DNA from: Gnetum montanum | Taxonomy: Eukaryota; Streptophyta; Gnetopsida; Gnetales; Gnetaceae | Direction: 5' to 3' | DNA: 64,000 nt | Assembly (NCBI GenBank): GCA_015680685.1 | Contig: MNCI01001978.1 | Coordinates: forward strand, 213,341-277,340 | Shown here: one piece after another, positions 1-13,269 of the stretch | Layout: the number at the start of each line of letters is the position of its first letter | Position numbering within the stretch: the first letter of the stretch is position 1 | Notes under the pieces: model-generated | The model's database searches: none | Told to the model about the DNA's origin: nothing | The model's input: the letters and a program-made list of their open reading frames with translations, nothing else | Program-made: the position numbers and the translations under genes

Positions 1-3000
1 TCTAAATGAGAATGCTCTCATGGAGAATGCTCTAAGGGAGGATGCCCTTAGGAAGAACGCTCTTAGCAAGAACGCTCTTAAGGACGACACTCTTCGACGG
101 AATGCTCTCAACAAGGGCACTCCAGGGAGAATGCTCACAATGAGGGTGTTATCAAGAAGAACGCTCTTCAGATTGCTAATCAAACGAAGACTGCTCCCGA
201 TGAGGGCGATCTCAATGAGGATGCTCTCAAGGAGGCCAAACTCATGTAGAATGCTCTTAAGGAGGACACTCTCAAAGAGGGTGTCCCCAGCAACACCGAT
301 CTCAAGGAGGGTGTTCTAATGGAGGTAGCTCTCCAAGAGAAAAATCTCAACAATGGCACTCTTGCAGAGAACACTCTCACGTATATAACAAAAAGTGATC
401 TCAAGGAGGTCACTGCATGAAGAACGCTCCCAACGATGACGCTCTAGAAAGATCATTCTTAATGAGGGCAGTCCAGGGAGAATGGTCCTGATGAGGGTGT
501 CCTTAGGGAGACCTCTCTCCATGAGGGCACTCTCAATGAGGGCACTCCAGGGAGAATGGTTTTGATGAAGACTGCTCTCCAAGAGACTGCTCCCGATGAG
601 AGCGATCTTAGAGAGACCACTCTCAAGAAGGACGTTCTCTAGGGAGACCACTCTCAAGGATGGCACTCCAGGGAGAATGCTCTCGATGAGGAAGTCCTCA
701 AGGAGACCACTCTCAAAAAGGGCTTTCTCAAGGAGGACACTCTTAGGAAAGGTTCTCTCTGAAACAATGCTCTCAAGGTGAAAACTCTTACATGTGTAAT
801 GCAAGGTGCTCACATGGAGAACGCTCTAAATGAGAACGCTCTCATGGAGATTGCTCTAACAGAGGATGCCCTCAGGGAGAACGCTCTCAAGGATGACACT
901 CTTAGATAGAACACTCTCAACAAGGGCACTCCAAGGAGAATGCTCATGATGAGGGCACTATCAAGAAGAAGACTCTTCAGATGGTTGCTCAAATGAAAAC
1001 CGCTCCCAATGAGGGCGCTCTCAATGAGGATGCTCTTGAGGAGGCAAAACTCATGTAGAATGCTCTTAAGGAGGACACTCTCAAAGAGGGCATCCCTAGT
1101 GACACCGATCTCAAGGAGGGTGCTCTAATGGAGGTAGCTCTCCAAGAGAACAATCTCAACAATGGCGATCTCCCAGAGAATACTCTCACGTATATAATGA
1201 AAAGTGATCTCAAGGAGGTCACTCCATTGACAACGCTCCTAACGACGGTGCTCTAGGGAGACTACTCTCAACAAGGGTAGTCTAGGGAGAAAGGTCCCAA
1301 TAAGGGCATCCTCGGGGAGACCGCTCTCCATGAGGAAGCTCTCAATGAGGGCACTCTAGAGGAATGCTCCTAATGAGGGCATCCTTAGGGGAACCACTCT
1401 GAAGGAGGGTCGTTCTCAGGAAGGGCACTCTTAGGAAGATCGCTCTCTAGGAGACCACTCCCGATGAGAGCGATCTCAGAGAGATTGCTCTCAAGGAGGG
1501 TGTTCCCCAGGGAGACCACACTGAATGAGGATGCTCCAGGGAGAACGCTCTTGATGAGGACATCCTCAAGGAGACCACTCTCAAGAAAGGCATTACCAAG
1601 GAGGGCACTCTTAGGAAAGGTGCTCTTTGAAACAACACTCTCAAGGTGAAAACCCTCACATGCGTAACACAAGGTGCTCACATGGAAAAAGCTCTAAATG
1701 AGAGCACTCTCACAGAGAATGCCCTAATGAAGGATGCCCTCAAGGAGAATGCTCTCAGCAAGAATGCTCTCAAGGATGGCACTCTTTAATAGAATTCTTT
1801 CAATGAGGGCTCTCAAGGGAGAAATGCTCATGATGAGGGCACTATCAAGAAGAAGGCTCTTCAGATGGTCGCTCAAATGAAGACCACTCCCAATGAGGGT
1901 GCTCTCAATGAGGACACTCTTGAGGAGGACAAACTCACATAGAATGCTCTTAAGGAGGACGCTCTCAAACAAGGCATCCCTAGCAACACCGATCTCAAGG
2001 AGGGTGTTCTAATAGAGGTAGCTTTCCAAGAGAACAATCTCAACAATGGCACTCTCACAGAGAATAATTTCACGTGTATAACTAAAAGTGATCTCAAGGA
2101 GGTCACTCCAGGAAGACCACTCTCAACGAGGGTGGTCCAGAGAGAATGGTCCCGATAAGGGTGTCCTTAGGGAGACCGCTCTCCATTAGGGTGCTCTAAA
2201 TGAGGGAACTCCAGGGAAAATGCTCCCGATGAGGTAGTCCTCAAGGGGACCATTCTCAAGGAGGGCACTCTTAGGAAGACCGCTCTCCAAGAGACCACTT
2301 CGGATGAGAGCAATCTTAGAGAGTCCACTCTCAAGGAGGGCATTCTCCAGGGATACCACTCTCAATGAGGATGCTCCAGGGAGAACGCTCTTGATGAGGA
2401 CATCCTCAATGAGACCGCTCTCAAGAAGGGCATTCTCAGGGAGGGCACTCTTACAAAATGTGCTCTCTGAAACAATGCTCCCAAGGTGAAAAATCTCATG
2501 TGTGTAACACAAGGTGCTCACATGGAGAATGCTCTCATAGAGACTACTCTAATGGAGGATACCCTCAGGATGAATGCTCTCAGCAAGAACACTCTCAAGG
2601 ATGGCACTCTTCGACAAAATGCTCCCAACAATGGCACTCCAGGGAGAATGCTCCCAATGAGGGCATCCTTAGGGAGATCGCTCTCCATGAGGGTGCTCTC
2701 AATGAGGGCACTCCAGGGAGAATGCTCCCGATGAAGGCATCCTTAGTGAGATCGCTCTCAAGGAGGGCGTTCTTAGGAAGACCGCTCTCAAGGAAAACAC
2801 TACCGATGAGGGTGATCTTAGGGAGACCGCTCTCAAGGAGGATGTTCTCCAAAGAGACCGCTCTCAAGGAGGGTGCTCTAGGGAGAACACTCTCGATGAG
2901 GACATCCTTAAGAAGACTACTCTCAATAAGTATGTTCTCAGGGTGGTGACTCTTAGGAAAGGTACTCTCCGAAACAACACTCCCAAGGTGAAAAATCTCA

Positions 3001-3237
3001 CATGCGTAACGCAAGATGCTCACATGGAGAATGCTCTCATGGAGACTGCTCTAATGGAGGATGCCCTTAGGAAGAACGCTCTTTGCAAAAAAACTCTCAA
3101 GGAAGACACTCTTCGATAGAACGCTCTCAACGAGGGCACTCCAAGAAGAACGCTCACGATGAGGGCACTCTGAAGAAGAATGCTCTTGAGATGGCGTTCT
3201 CAGGGATGGTGCTCTCAAGAAGGATGTTCTCAAGGAG

Positions 3238-3408
3238 AGCGTTTTCAGTTTCTCCAGTATGCATTATCATGGGCAGGGCAAGGCATCCTTGGGGGAGAAA
3301 CACATGTATCGCTCTATCACTACCACCGGTTGTCAACTCTACCTCCACCTATATATGTTGATTGGACCATTTTCAGCCATACTGTCTTAGACCCTTATAA
3401 ATTCGGTC
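3238..3408 (-). promoter_or_regulatory. Pol I promoter-like cassette A1-1
   Basis: Non-repetitive island in satellite A. On the minus strand it reads TATAAGGGT, then a CCAATC motif, then TATATAGGTGG at about 3347-3356. The last motif resembles the TATATA(G)GGG initiation motif of plant rDNA promoters. The similarity is seen; promoter function is inferred. Confidence 0.55.
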
Positions 3409-6024
3409 ATGAAGGACGAGCTCAATGAGAGTGATCTCCCTGAGAGCACTCTCACATGAATAGCACAAGGCACTCTAGGAAAGGACGTTCTCAAGGAGAA
3501 TGCTCTTCGAAAGCAAGCTCTAACCAAGGGTGCTCTTAGGGAGGGTGTTCTTATGGAGAACATTCTTAAGGAGGATGCTATGAAGGAGGCCACCCTCAAG
3601 GAGACCGCTCCCAAGAAGGGCGATCTTGGGGAGGGCACTCTTAGGAAGAGCGCTCTCAAGGAGACCGCTATCAAGGAGGGTGTTCTCCTAGGAGACTGCT
3701 CTCAACCAGGGTGCTCCAGGGAGAATGCTCCTGATGAAGGCATCCTCAAGGAAACTACTCTCAAGGAGGGCGTTCTCAGGGAGGGCACTCTTAGGAAGAA
3801 CACTCTCAAGGACACCACTCTCGATGAGGGTGCTCTCCATGAGGGTGCTCTAGGAAAACATTCCTAACCAGGGTGTCCTTAGGGAGACTACTCTCAAGGA
3901 GGACCATCTCATGGAGGGCGCTCTCAAGAAGGGCGTTCTTAGGGAGGGTACTCATAGGAAAGGTGTTGTCCGAAAGAACACTCTCAAGGTGAAAACTCTC
4001 ACATGTGTAATGCAAGGTGCTCACATGGAGAATGCTCTAAATAAGAATGCTCTCATCGAGATTGCTCTAATGGAGGATGCCCTCAGGGAGAACACTCTCA
4101 GTAAGAACACTCTCAAGGACGACACTCTTCGACAGAACGCTCTCAATGAGGGCACTCTAGGGAGAATGCTCACGATGAGGGCACTATCAAGAAGAATGCT
4201 CTTTAGATGGCCACTCAAACCAAGACCACTCCCGATGAGGGTGCTCTCAATGAGGATGCTCTTGAGGAGGCCAAAATCACGTAGAATGCTCTTAAGGAGG
4301 ACACTCTCAAAGAGGGCATCCTCAGCAACACCGATCTCAAGGAGGGTATTCTAATGGAGGTAGCTCTCCAAGAGAACACTCTCACATGTATAATGAAAAG
4401 TGATCTCAAGGAGGTCACTCCAGGGAGAATGCTCCCAATGACGACACTCCAGGGAGACCGCTCTCAATGAGGGCGGTCCAGGGAGAACAATCCCGATGAG
4501 CGCGTCCTTGTTGAGACCGCTCTGCATGAGGGTGCTATCAATGAGGGCACTGCAGAGGAATGCTCCTGATGAGGGCATCCTTAGGGGGATTTCTCTGAAG
4601 GAGGACCATTCTTAGGGAGGGCACTCTTAGGAAGACTACTCTCCAGGAGACCACTCCTGATGAGAGCGATCTCAGAGAGACCGCCCTCAAGGAGGGTGTT
4701 TCCCAAGGAGACTACACTAAATGAGGGCACTCTAGGGAGAATGCTCTTGATGAGGACATCCTCAAGGAGACTACTCTCAAGAAGGACGTTCTCAAGGAGG
4801 AAAATCTTAGGAAAGGTGCTCTCTGAAACAATGCTCTCAAGGTGAAAACTCTCACGTGCGTAACGCAAGGTGCTCACATGGAGAATTCTCTAAATAATAA
4901 TGCTCTCATGGAGACTACTCTAACGGAGGATGTCCTCAGGGAGAACACTCTCAACAAGAATGCTCTCAAGGATGGCACTCTTCAATAAAACACTCTTAAT
5001 GAGGGCACTCCAGGAAGAATGCTCACGATGAGGGCGTTGTCAAGAAGAACGCTGTTCAAATGGCCGCTCAAATGAAGACCACTCCCAATGAGGGCACTCT
5101 CAATGAGGATGTTCTCAAGGAGGCCGATCTCACGTAGAACGCTCTTAAGGAGGATGCTCTCAAAGAGGGCGTCCACAGCAATACCAATCTCAAGGAGGGT
5201 GTTCTAATGGAGGTAGCTCTCCAAGACAACAATCTCAACAATGGCGCTTTCGTAGAGAACACTCTCCCGTGCATAACAAAAAGTGATCGCAAGGAGGTCA
5301 CTTCAAGGAGAATGCTCCCAACGCCAATGCTCCAGGGAGACCGCTCTCAACGAGGGCAGTCTAGGAAGAATGCTCTCGATGAGGGCATCCTCAGGGAGAC
5401 TGCTCTCCATGAGGGTGCTCTTAACAAGGTCACTCTAGGGAGAACACTCCTGATGAAGGTGTCCTTAGGGAGATCGCTCTCAAGGAGGGCGTTCTTAGGG
5501 AGGGTGTTCTTAGGAAGACCACTCTCAAGGAAAACACTCCTGATGAGGGTGATCTCAGGGAGACCGCTCTCAAGGAGTGCATTCTCTAGAGAGACCGCTC
5601 TTAACAAGGGTGCTCTAGGAAGAATGCTCTCAATGAGGATGTCCTTAGGGAGACCGCTCTCAAGAAGGGTGTTCTTAGGGAGGTCACTCTTAGGAAAGGT
5701 TCTCTCCGAAACAATGCTCCCAAGGTGAAAACTCTCATGCGCGTAACGCAAGGTGCTCATATGGAGAACGCTCTCATGGAGACTTCTCTAACGGAGGATG
5801 CCCTCATGAAGAACACTCTCAAGGATGGCACTCTTCACCAGAATGTTCTCATGGAGACTACTCTAACGGAGGATGCCCTTAGGAAGAACACTCTCAAGGA
5901 TGGCACTCTTCACTAGAACGCTCTCAACGAGGGCACTCCAAGGAGAACGCTTACGATGAGGGCACTCTCAAGAAGAATTCTCTTCAGATGGTGTTCTCAA
6001 GAAGGGCATTCTCAAGGAGGGCAT

Positions 6025-6183
6025 TCTCAAGTTCTCGAGTGTGTGATATCATGGGCCGGTCAAGGCATCCATGGGGGAGAAACCCACGTATCACTCTATC
6101 ATTACCACCGTTCGTCAACTCTACCTCCTCCTATATATATTGATTGGGCAGCCATACCATCCTACACCCTTATAAATTCGATC
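6025..6183 (-). promoter_or_regulatory. Pol I promoter-like cassette A1-2
   Basis: Second copy in block 1, about 2.78 kb from the first. The minus-strand core is TATATAGGAGG at about 6128-6138. The upstream part is shorter than in A1-1: the phrase covering the TTTCAGCC region is partly deleted. Confidence 0.55.
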
Positions 6184-8861
6184 ACGAAGGAAGAGCTCAA
6201 GGAGATTGCTCTTAGGGAGAGCGCTCTCACGTGCATAGCGCAAGGCACTCTCGGGGAGGATGTTCTCAAGCATAATGCTCTCCAAAGGCTAGCTCTAACC
6301 AAGGGCGCTCTCAGGGAGGGTGCTCTTATGGAGAACGTTCTTAAGGAGGACCCTATCAAGGAGGCCATCCTCAAGGAGACTACTCCCAAGGAGGGCAGTC
6401 TCAGGGAGGGCACTCTTAGGAAGACCACTCTTAAGGAGACTGCTATCAAGGAGGGCATTCTCCTGGAAGACCGCTCTCAACCAGGGTGCTCCAGGAAGAA
6501 TGCTCCTGATGAGGGCATCCTCAAGAAGACTGCTCTCAAGGAGGGTGTTCTCATGAAGGGCACTCTTAGGAAGACCACTCTCAAGGACACTGCTCTTGAT
6601 GAGGGTGCTCTCCACAAGGGTGCTCTAGGGGAATGCTCCTGACCAGGGCATCCTCAGGGAGACCACTCTCAAGGAGGGCTGTTCTCATGGAACGTGCTCT
6701 TAGGAAGACCGCTCTCCAGGAGACCGCTCTAGATGAGAGCGATCTCAGAGAGACCACTCTTAAGGAGGGCATTCTCTAGGGAGACCACTCTAGAAAAGGG
6801 TGCTCTAGGGAGAACAGTCTCGATGAGGACATCCTTAGGGAGACTGCTCTCAAAAAGGACATTCTTAGGAAGGGCACTCTTAGGAAAGTTGCTCTCCGAA
6901 ACAATGCTTTCAAGGTGAAAAGTCTCATGTGCATAATGCAATGTGCCCACATGGAGAACGCTCTAAATGAAAATGGTCTCACAAAGATTGCTCTAATGGA
7001 GGATGCCCTCAGGGAGAACACTAACAACAAGAATGCTCTCAAGGACGACACTCTTCGACAGAACACTCTCAATGAGGGCACTGTAGGGAGAACGCTCATG
7101 ATGAGGGTGCTGTCAAGAAGAACACTATTCAGATGGCCGCTCAAACAAAGACTGCTCCTGATGAGGGTGATCTCAATGAGGATGCTCTCAAGGAGGCCAA
7201 ACTCACGTAGAATGCTCTTAAGGAGGACACTCTCAAAGAGGGCATCCCCAGCGACACCAATCTGAAGGAGGGTGTTCTAATGGAGGTAGCTCTCCAAGAG
7301 AACACTGTCATGTGTATAACGAAGAGTGATCTCAAGGAGGTCGCTCCAGGGAGAACACTCCCAAAGATGACACTCCAAGGAGACTGCTCTCAATGAGGGT
7401 GGTCAAGGGTGAATGGTCCCGATGAGGGTGTCCTCAGGAAGACTGCTCTCCATAAGGGCACTCTCAACGAGGGCACTCCTGGGAGAATGCTCCCGATGAG
7501 GTCGTCCTCAGGGAGACCACTCTCAAGGAGGATCATTCTTAGGCAGGGTGCTCCTAGGAAGATCACTCTCCAGGAGACCGCTCTCAAGGAGGGCGTTCTC
7601 CAAGGAGACCACTCTCAATAAGGGCACTCCATGGAGAATGCTCTCAATGAGGACATCCTCACGGAGACCGCTCTCAAGAAGGGTGTTCTTAGGGAGGGCA
7701 CTCTTAGGAAAGGTGCTCTTCGAAACAATGCTCTCAAGGTGAAAACTCTCACATGTGTAAAGCAAGGTGCTCACATGGAGAATTCTCTAAATGAGAACAC
7801 TCTCATGGAGACTGCTCTAATGGAGGATGCCCTCAGGGAGAACGCTCTCAGCAAGAATGCTCTCAAGGACGGCACTCTTCGACAGAACGCTCTCAACAAG
7901 GGCACTCTAGGGAGAACGCTCATGATGAGGGCACTGTCAAGAAGAATGCTCTTCAGATGGCTGCTCAAACGAAGACCGCTCTTGAGGAGGGCGCTCTCAA
8001 TGAGGATGCTCTTGAGGAGGCTGATCTCACGTAGAATGCTCTTAAGGAGACTGCTCTCAAAGAGGGCATCCACAGTGACACCAATATGAAGGAGGGTGTT
8101 CTAATGGAGGTAGCTCTCCAAGACAACAATCTAAAAAATGGCACTCTAATAGAGAACACTCTCCCATGCATAATGAAAACTGATCTCAAGGAGGTTGCTC
8201 CAGGGAGAACGCTCCCAATGATGGTGCTCCAGAGAGACCGCTCTCAACAAGGGCTATCTAGGAAGAATGCTCCCAATGATGGCATCCTCAGGGACACTGC
8301 TCTCCATGAGGGAACTCTCAACGAGAGCACCCCAGGGAGAATTCTCCTGATGAAGGTGTCCTTAGGGAGATCGCTCTCAAGGAGAATGTTCTCAGGGAGG
8401 GTGTTCTTAGGAAGACCACTCTCAGGAAAACACTCCCAATGAGGGTGATCTCAAGGAGACCGCTCTCAAGGAGGGTGTTCTCCAGAGAGACCACTTTGAA
8501 TGAGAGCACTCCAAGGAGAATGCTCTCGATGAGGATGTCCTTAGGGAGACTACTCTCAAGAAGGGCATTCTCAGGGAGGTCACTCTTAGGAAAGGTGCTC
8601 TTTGAAACAACGCTCCCAAGGTGAAAACTCTCACATGCGTAATGCAAGGTGCTCACATGGAGAACGCTCTTATGGAGACTGCTCTAACGGAGGATGCCCT
8701 CAGGAACACTCTCAAGGACATCACTCTTCACCAAAATTCTCTCAACGAGGGCACTCCACGGAGAACGCTCATGATGAGGGTGCTCTCAAGAAGAATGCTC
8801 TTTAGATGGCATTCTTAGGGAAGGTGCTCTAAAGAAGAGCATTCTCAAGGAGGGTGTTCTT

Positions 8862-9025
8862 AGGTTCTCGAGTGTGCAATATCATGGACAGGGCAAGGCA
8901 TCCCTAGGGGAGAAACCCACATATCGCTCTATCACTACCACCGGTCATCAACTCTACATCCCCCTATATATGTTGATTGGGCCAGTTTCAGCCATATCGT
9001 CCTGCACCCTTATAAATTTGGTCAC
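8862..9025 (-). promoter_or_regulatory. Pol I promoter-like cassette A1-3
   Basis: Best-preserved copy in the window. The minus-strand core is TATATAGGGGG at about 8960-8970, with GGCCCAATCA upstream and TATAAGGGTG about 50 bases further. It lies 2.83 kb from cassette A1-2 and about 420 bases before the insertion point of element E1. Confidence 0.6.
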
Positions 9026-9380
9026 GAAGGACAAGCTCAAGAAGAGCGCTCTCAGGGAGAGCACTCTCACGTGCATAGCATAAGGTGCACTCGGGAAGGG
9101 AATTCTCAAGGAGAATGCTCTTCAAAGACTAGCTCTAAGCAAGGGCACTCTCAGGGAGGGCGCTCTTATGGAGAACATTCTTAAGGAGGACCCTGTCAAG
9201 GAGGCCATCCTCAAGGAGACTGCTCCCAAGGAGGGCATTCTCAGGGAGGGCACTCTTAGGAAGACCGCTCTCAAGGAGACCGCTATCAAGGAGGGCGTTC
9301 TCCAGGGAGACCGCTTCCAATGAGGGTGCTCAAGGGAGAACGCTCCTGATGAGGCCATCCTTAGGAAGACTGCTCTTAAG

Positions 9381-9385
9381 GAGGG
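9381..9385. repeat. Target site duplication of E1, left copy
   Basis: GAGGG directly before the left LTR matches GAGGG directly after the right LTR (27385-27389). Without the element the flanks line up with the uninterrupted satellite near 6536-6600, including the phrase GGGCACTCTTAGGAAGAC, so the duplication is supported by a paralogous empty site. Confidence 0.88.
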
Positions 9386-9973
9386 TGTACTATCTGAAAT
9401 CGTCGATCTCCAGCTGGAAGGAAACAGAGACTTGGAGATACCCGGACACGCACAGAAGACCCTACCTTTGCCTGAGGGTGAGCTGGAATGAACGAAGGTA
9501 GAGTACCTTGGATGGTCTGCACGTAGATCAGGCAAGGATTTCCCTGAACGTACATAGAGGTGCTATATGTTGGGTTATACGTAAATGGTGTAACAGGCGT
9601 AAAATAGAGTGTAAACAACATAACTGATGCGAATGAAGTGTAAACGTAACAGAGCGTAAACAGAATACATGCAACAATTAATGCAAACTGTAACAGATTT
9701 TAGGAAGAAAATGTAACAATGGCATTTCAAAATGAGAGTACAATGCACTGGTATAATGCAGTTGTGGCTTTGACACAAGGTGGACGAATAGCCCCGTGGA
9801 TGCAGGGAGGACTGATGGCTGGCTCAAATTGTAGGCACAGTGTAGAGGCTGTATGCTCAACGTATAGGGTTGTCCAGCATACAAGGTTCTCTACTCTAGT
9901 TCTCAGCATCTCTATTTTTCTCTGGTTTGCTCCAAATTTTTCCAACTGACCTGGATCTAGTGAAAAATTGGGG

Positions 9974-9986
9974 CTTTTATATAGGT
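9974..9986 (-). promoter_or_regulatory. TATA box in E1 3' LTR
   Basis: The minus strand reads ACCTATATAAAAG. The corresponding place in the 5' LTR (26736-26746) and in the E3 LTR (36866-36872) also carries TATAAAA, so this is the likely Pol II core promoter of the element family. Confidence 0.65.
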
Positions 9987-10079
9987 TTTGATGTTAGACT
10001 CGGGTTGGGAGACACGTGGCACATTGACCGGGTGCAAAAGCATAAAATTTACAAGTGTACAACATGTTACATTTGCTGA

Positions 10080-10545
10080 GCATATACGCTATATCAGGCG
10101 GGCGTAGACTCTAGGCGTATACACTAGGCGTATACACTGGATGTGCTGGGCATGTACGCTGGGTGTATATGTTGTGGATGCTAGGTGTATACGCTGGGCG
10201 TATACGCTGATGGTTGCTGGGCCTATACGCTGATGGTTGCTGCCTTGTACCAAGTCTTTTTCTACATTGCTGTTTCCATACGGTCTTCAGGAATTGCATG
10301 CTGGGTGTATGCATCAGTCGTAAAAGCTGGACGTACTTGTGGGGAGTGTACATTGGTCGTGCACGCTAGGCATATATGCTGGACGTATACGCTGTGAACT
10401 TCGGGCGTATATGCTGGACGTATACGCTATGAACTTCGGGCGTATACACTAAGAATGTCAGACGTATACGCTATGGATGTCTGGCGTATATGCTGGGCGT
10501 ATACGCTGTGGATGTGGACTTGAGCGTATACGCTAGGTGTATACG
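10080..10545. repeat. GCGTATACGC palindrome cluster in LTR
   Basis: About a dozen copies of the 10-base palindrome GCGTATACGC and its CG-decayed forms (GCGTATACAC, GTGTATACGC, GCATATACGC), spaced roughly 10-40 bases apart and often joined by TGGGC or CTGG linkers. The same cluster is in both other LTRs. A role as a protein-binding array in the LTR is inference. Confidence 0.8.
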
Positions 10546-10689
10546 CTGGGAATGCATACTTAGTGAAATTAAATATCTGATCTCTGAAGTTGCCATGTTT
10601 GATACCAGATGTAGCCATGGTTGTCTATGGGTCACAGTGACCTACTTCTTGTTGGAAAAGTACTAAGCTTGAAATTTTTTGGTGTTTCA

Positions 10690-10706
10690 TTGGCCCCTCT
10701 TTGTTG
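10690..10706 (-). other. Polypurine tract of E1
   Basis: The minus strand reads CAACAAAGAGGGGCCAA directly next to the 3' LTR start. This is the expected place and composition for the plus-strand primer of reverse transcription. Confidence 0.7.
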
Positions 10707-11639
10707 ACGCTTGGAGGAATCAACCTGAGAAGCGTCGACAAAGAAGTGTAAAACACCACAAGCAACTCGATAGAGACTTTGTCATTTGCCACCTGACTAG
10801 ACATCATTGCACCGTGTTCCATAGTACATAGGATTGGGAAAGGGGAAATCTGTAGTTGATAGAAAAATGGAGATTGTGTGGACTGGTAACTGACCAAGGG
10901 ATTGTGCTTGGTAAAGGGGAGGCTCTAGTGTGTGCCATGTTGATCCTTGTTAATAGCCATTATTTGGCAGACTTGGAATCAATACATGAGATGTGTGTTC
11001 TTTGGCAGAACAAGGCTCTTGGTTAATGTCCAAGAGGATTTGTTGGCGAGACCAAAGCCATGTGATGATGTGTTGCATTCTTTGGAGGAATAGGGCCCTT
11101 TGTTTAGGGGGAAGCCTGTCGGCGGAGAGCTAGAGCCATGCAACAGAATGTCGCTTGATTGTTTTTGACATGAGTATTTTTTTTTTGCACTCATGCTCAA
11201 GTGCTATGTTGTGTGCTGCAACTGTTTCAGAGTGTTACAGTGCACGACAGCATGCTCAAAGTTTTGAGTGTACTGGGTGTATCAGATGTGTGGCTGAGTA
11301 GAGTGTGTCAGTGAGTAGATAGGGAATGTACCAGGAAATGGGGATGTACTAGTGAATGGCTTGATTTAGTCTTGCCACGTGGGCCGTGAACATTGCCTCA
11401 TCTTACTGCTTATGATGAAATGCATTCTTGTATGAATACCTCTGAGCATCATCCTGCAAACACAAATCCAAGGAGACAAGAAAATCATGAGTGAGTTAAA
11501 GAGCTTAGACTTGAAAAAATAGCACTGGAAGAGATTTTAGGCACTATATATGGTGGCAGCAATGTTGGTGGAATCGTCTCATGGCAAGCAAAGTAGTGAT
11601 CCTAATGAAGTTTGAATGCGGTGGCGGATTGGGGAACCA
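10707..11639. other. E1 3' noncoding region, no recognised content
   Basis: Between the PPT and the first tandem repeat block. Short open frames exist (for example 10979-11200 on the minus strand) but none shows a recognisable domain or a match to another element part. A poly-T run lies at about 11169. I see nothing else here. Confidence 0.6.
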
Positions 11640-12180
11640 GAGATGAACTTGCTAGTTTATAGTCTTAGTGGACTATCATGGGTTAGTTTTATGTCATGAC
11701 CCATTGGACATTGCCCATTTAGCGTCGTGGCGGATGGTGCATTGCTAGTTTCTAGTCTTAGTGGACCGTGAAGAGGCAAACTAGTTTATAGTCTTAGCGG
11801 ACTCTAGTGGATGCAATGGCGACAGTTTACTATCATGCCAGATGGGTGCTAGTTTATCATCATTTCGGACACTGTGTGGTATCAATTTATCATCATGATG
11901 CCAGGACGGGCTGTGGTATCAGTTTACCGTCATGATTCCAGGACGATCTATGGTATCAGTTTTAAGTCATAATCCAGGACTATTCTATGGTATCAGTTTA
12001 CCATCATGATTCTAGGATGATCTGTGGTATCAGTTTATCATCATAATCCAAGACTATTTTATGGTATCAGTTTACCATCATGATCCCAGGACTATTCTAT
12101 GATATCAGTTTACCGTCATGATCCCAAGACAAGTTGTGGTATCAGTTTATAGTTTTGATGCCAAGACTCGCACATACCTA
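11640..12180. repeat. Tandem repeats of the AGTTTA..GTCAT family in E1 tail
   Basis: About 14 imperfect units of roughly 22-39 bases. Early units read like TAGTTTATAGTCTTAGCGGA; later ones combine CAGTTTACCATCATGATCCC with a GGACTATTCTATGGTAT spacer. Related units flank the reverse-strand gene insert at 15781-15895 and 21195-21372, so this is one repeat family spread over three places of the element. Confidence 0.8.
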
Positions 12181-12189
12181 AGCTTGTTC

Positions 12190-13269
12190 TCAAATATAGA
12201 ATGGTTTTAGGAACAAGTGATTGGTTGGATTGGCAAGCTCATTCCCTCCCATATCAGCTAACTTGAATGCTCCATTGTCATATGCTTTGGTTACCAAGTA
12301 AGGCCCTTCCCAATTGGTGGAGAATTTGCCTGGGTGTTCCTGAACGGCCTTAAGTACAAGGTCTCCTTCTTTGATAGGGTGCTTATGAATGTCATGCCGA
12401 TGTCGCTACTGTTGTTGTTTTTGGTACCATTCGATCTGACCGAGCGCACGTATGCATTCCTCCTCCACCGAGTCCAGGTCAATGATGTGCAGATCGTTGT
12501 TTTATCCTTCGTCGAGGAGTCCAGAAAGTGTGATCCTTAAAGATGGTACCTGTAATCCCAGAGGTAAAACAGCTTCTGAACCATAAACAAGACTATATGG
12601 TGTTTTACCTGTTGAAGTTCGATATGCCCATAATGCGTATACCAATTGTTCGTGCCACCATCTCTTGCTTTGGGTAATCATCCTTTTAAGTATTATAATA
12701 ATCATTTTGTTTGTTGCCTCTGCTTGCCCATTGCTCTGAGGACAGTAAGGGGATGAAAAAAAGTGTTTGATCCCTAGACTTTCACAAAAGGTTTTGGTCT
12801 CGGCACTGCTAAATTGTGGCCTGTTGTCAGTGATGATTGTCATGGGAATGCCATAGCGGGTTACAATGTTTTCGAGAATGAAATTGCACACGTGTTTAGA
12901 TGTAGTTTTTTGAAGGGGTGTAGCTTCTACCTACTTCATGAAATATTCTGTTGCGGTTATAATAAAACTATGCCCCGCAGAAGATGAGGGTGTCATTGGG
13001 CCGATAAGGTCCAACCCCCACTTTTGAAAGGGCCACGTGATTTGCATCGTATGCAACTCATTTGGTGGGACATGGATTAGATTACTATGTCTTTGGCAGG
13101 TACTACATGTTTTAGCCTTGGAAAGATAGTCATACTTCATGTGTGGCCAATAGTAGCCTAAGTGTCTAATCTTTGTTGCCATTGCTTTTGGTGCTATGTG
13201 TCCTCCGCATAGTCCCTCATGTACTTGTTCAATGATGGTTTGGGCATCGGTACTACCAACACATGTTAG
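12190..13269 (-). pseudogene. E1 integrase domain
   Basis: HHCC zinc-binding part (VHEGLCGGH, later CSTCQRH), then the catalytic core with WGLDLIGPM (first Asp), ITDNRPQF (second Asp) and PQSNGQAEATNK (Glu). The C-terminal part has GDLVLKA, a NWEGPYLV GPY/F module and ends LKPFYI before TGA 12190-12192. TDNG is replaced by TDNR and a Trp codon in the YFxKW motif has become TAG (12931), both G-to-A type. No chromodomain is seen after the GPY module, as expected for Tat. Confidence 0.92.

Larger units (their letters stand above)
1..9380. repeat. Satellite A, block 1 (15-bp unit, higher-order array)
   Basis: Near-continuous tandem array whose basic unit is 15 bases, roughly AAGGAGRNCGCTCTC, with variants such as AGGGAGGGCACTCTT and GATGAGGGCGATCTC. 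Units differ mainly at CG steps, which appear as CG, TG or CA (AACGCT, AATGCT, AACACT). Above this is a subrepeat of about 850 bases, tagged by GCTCACATGGAGAA near 810, 1676, 2516, 3017, 4020, 4871, 5755, 6946, 7771 and 8648. Groups of about three subrepeats end in a promoter-like cassette at about 3354, 6134 and 8964, so the higher-order period is about 2.8 kb. Because 15 is a multiple of three, long open frames occur in several frames on both strands; I do not treat them as genes. The array continues at 27390 on the far side of element E1. Confidence 0.93.
9386..10689 (-). repeat. E1 3' LTR
   Basis: 1304 bases, starting TGTACT and ending GTTTCA on the plus strand. It aligns along its length with 26163-27384. 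From 9401 to 9537 against 26178 to 26314 I count 14 differences, all transitions. It is about 80 bases longer than the other LTR because of indels in the palindrome-rich part. Confidence 0.93.

Noticed and set aside
20-9320. Many open frames of 60-230 codons in satellite A on both strands
   Set aside because: A 15-base unit without stops opens several frames at once; frames end at random units, have no domain other than the pentad, and CG decay hits all codon positions alike.
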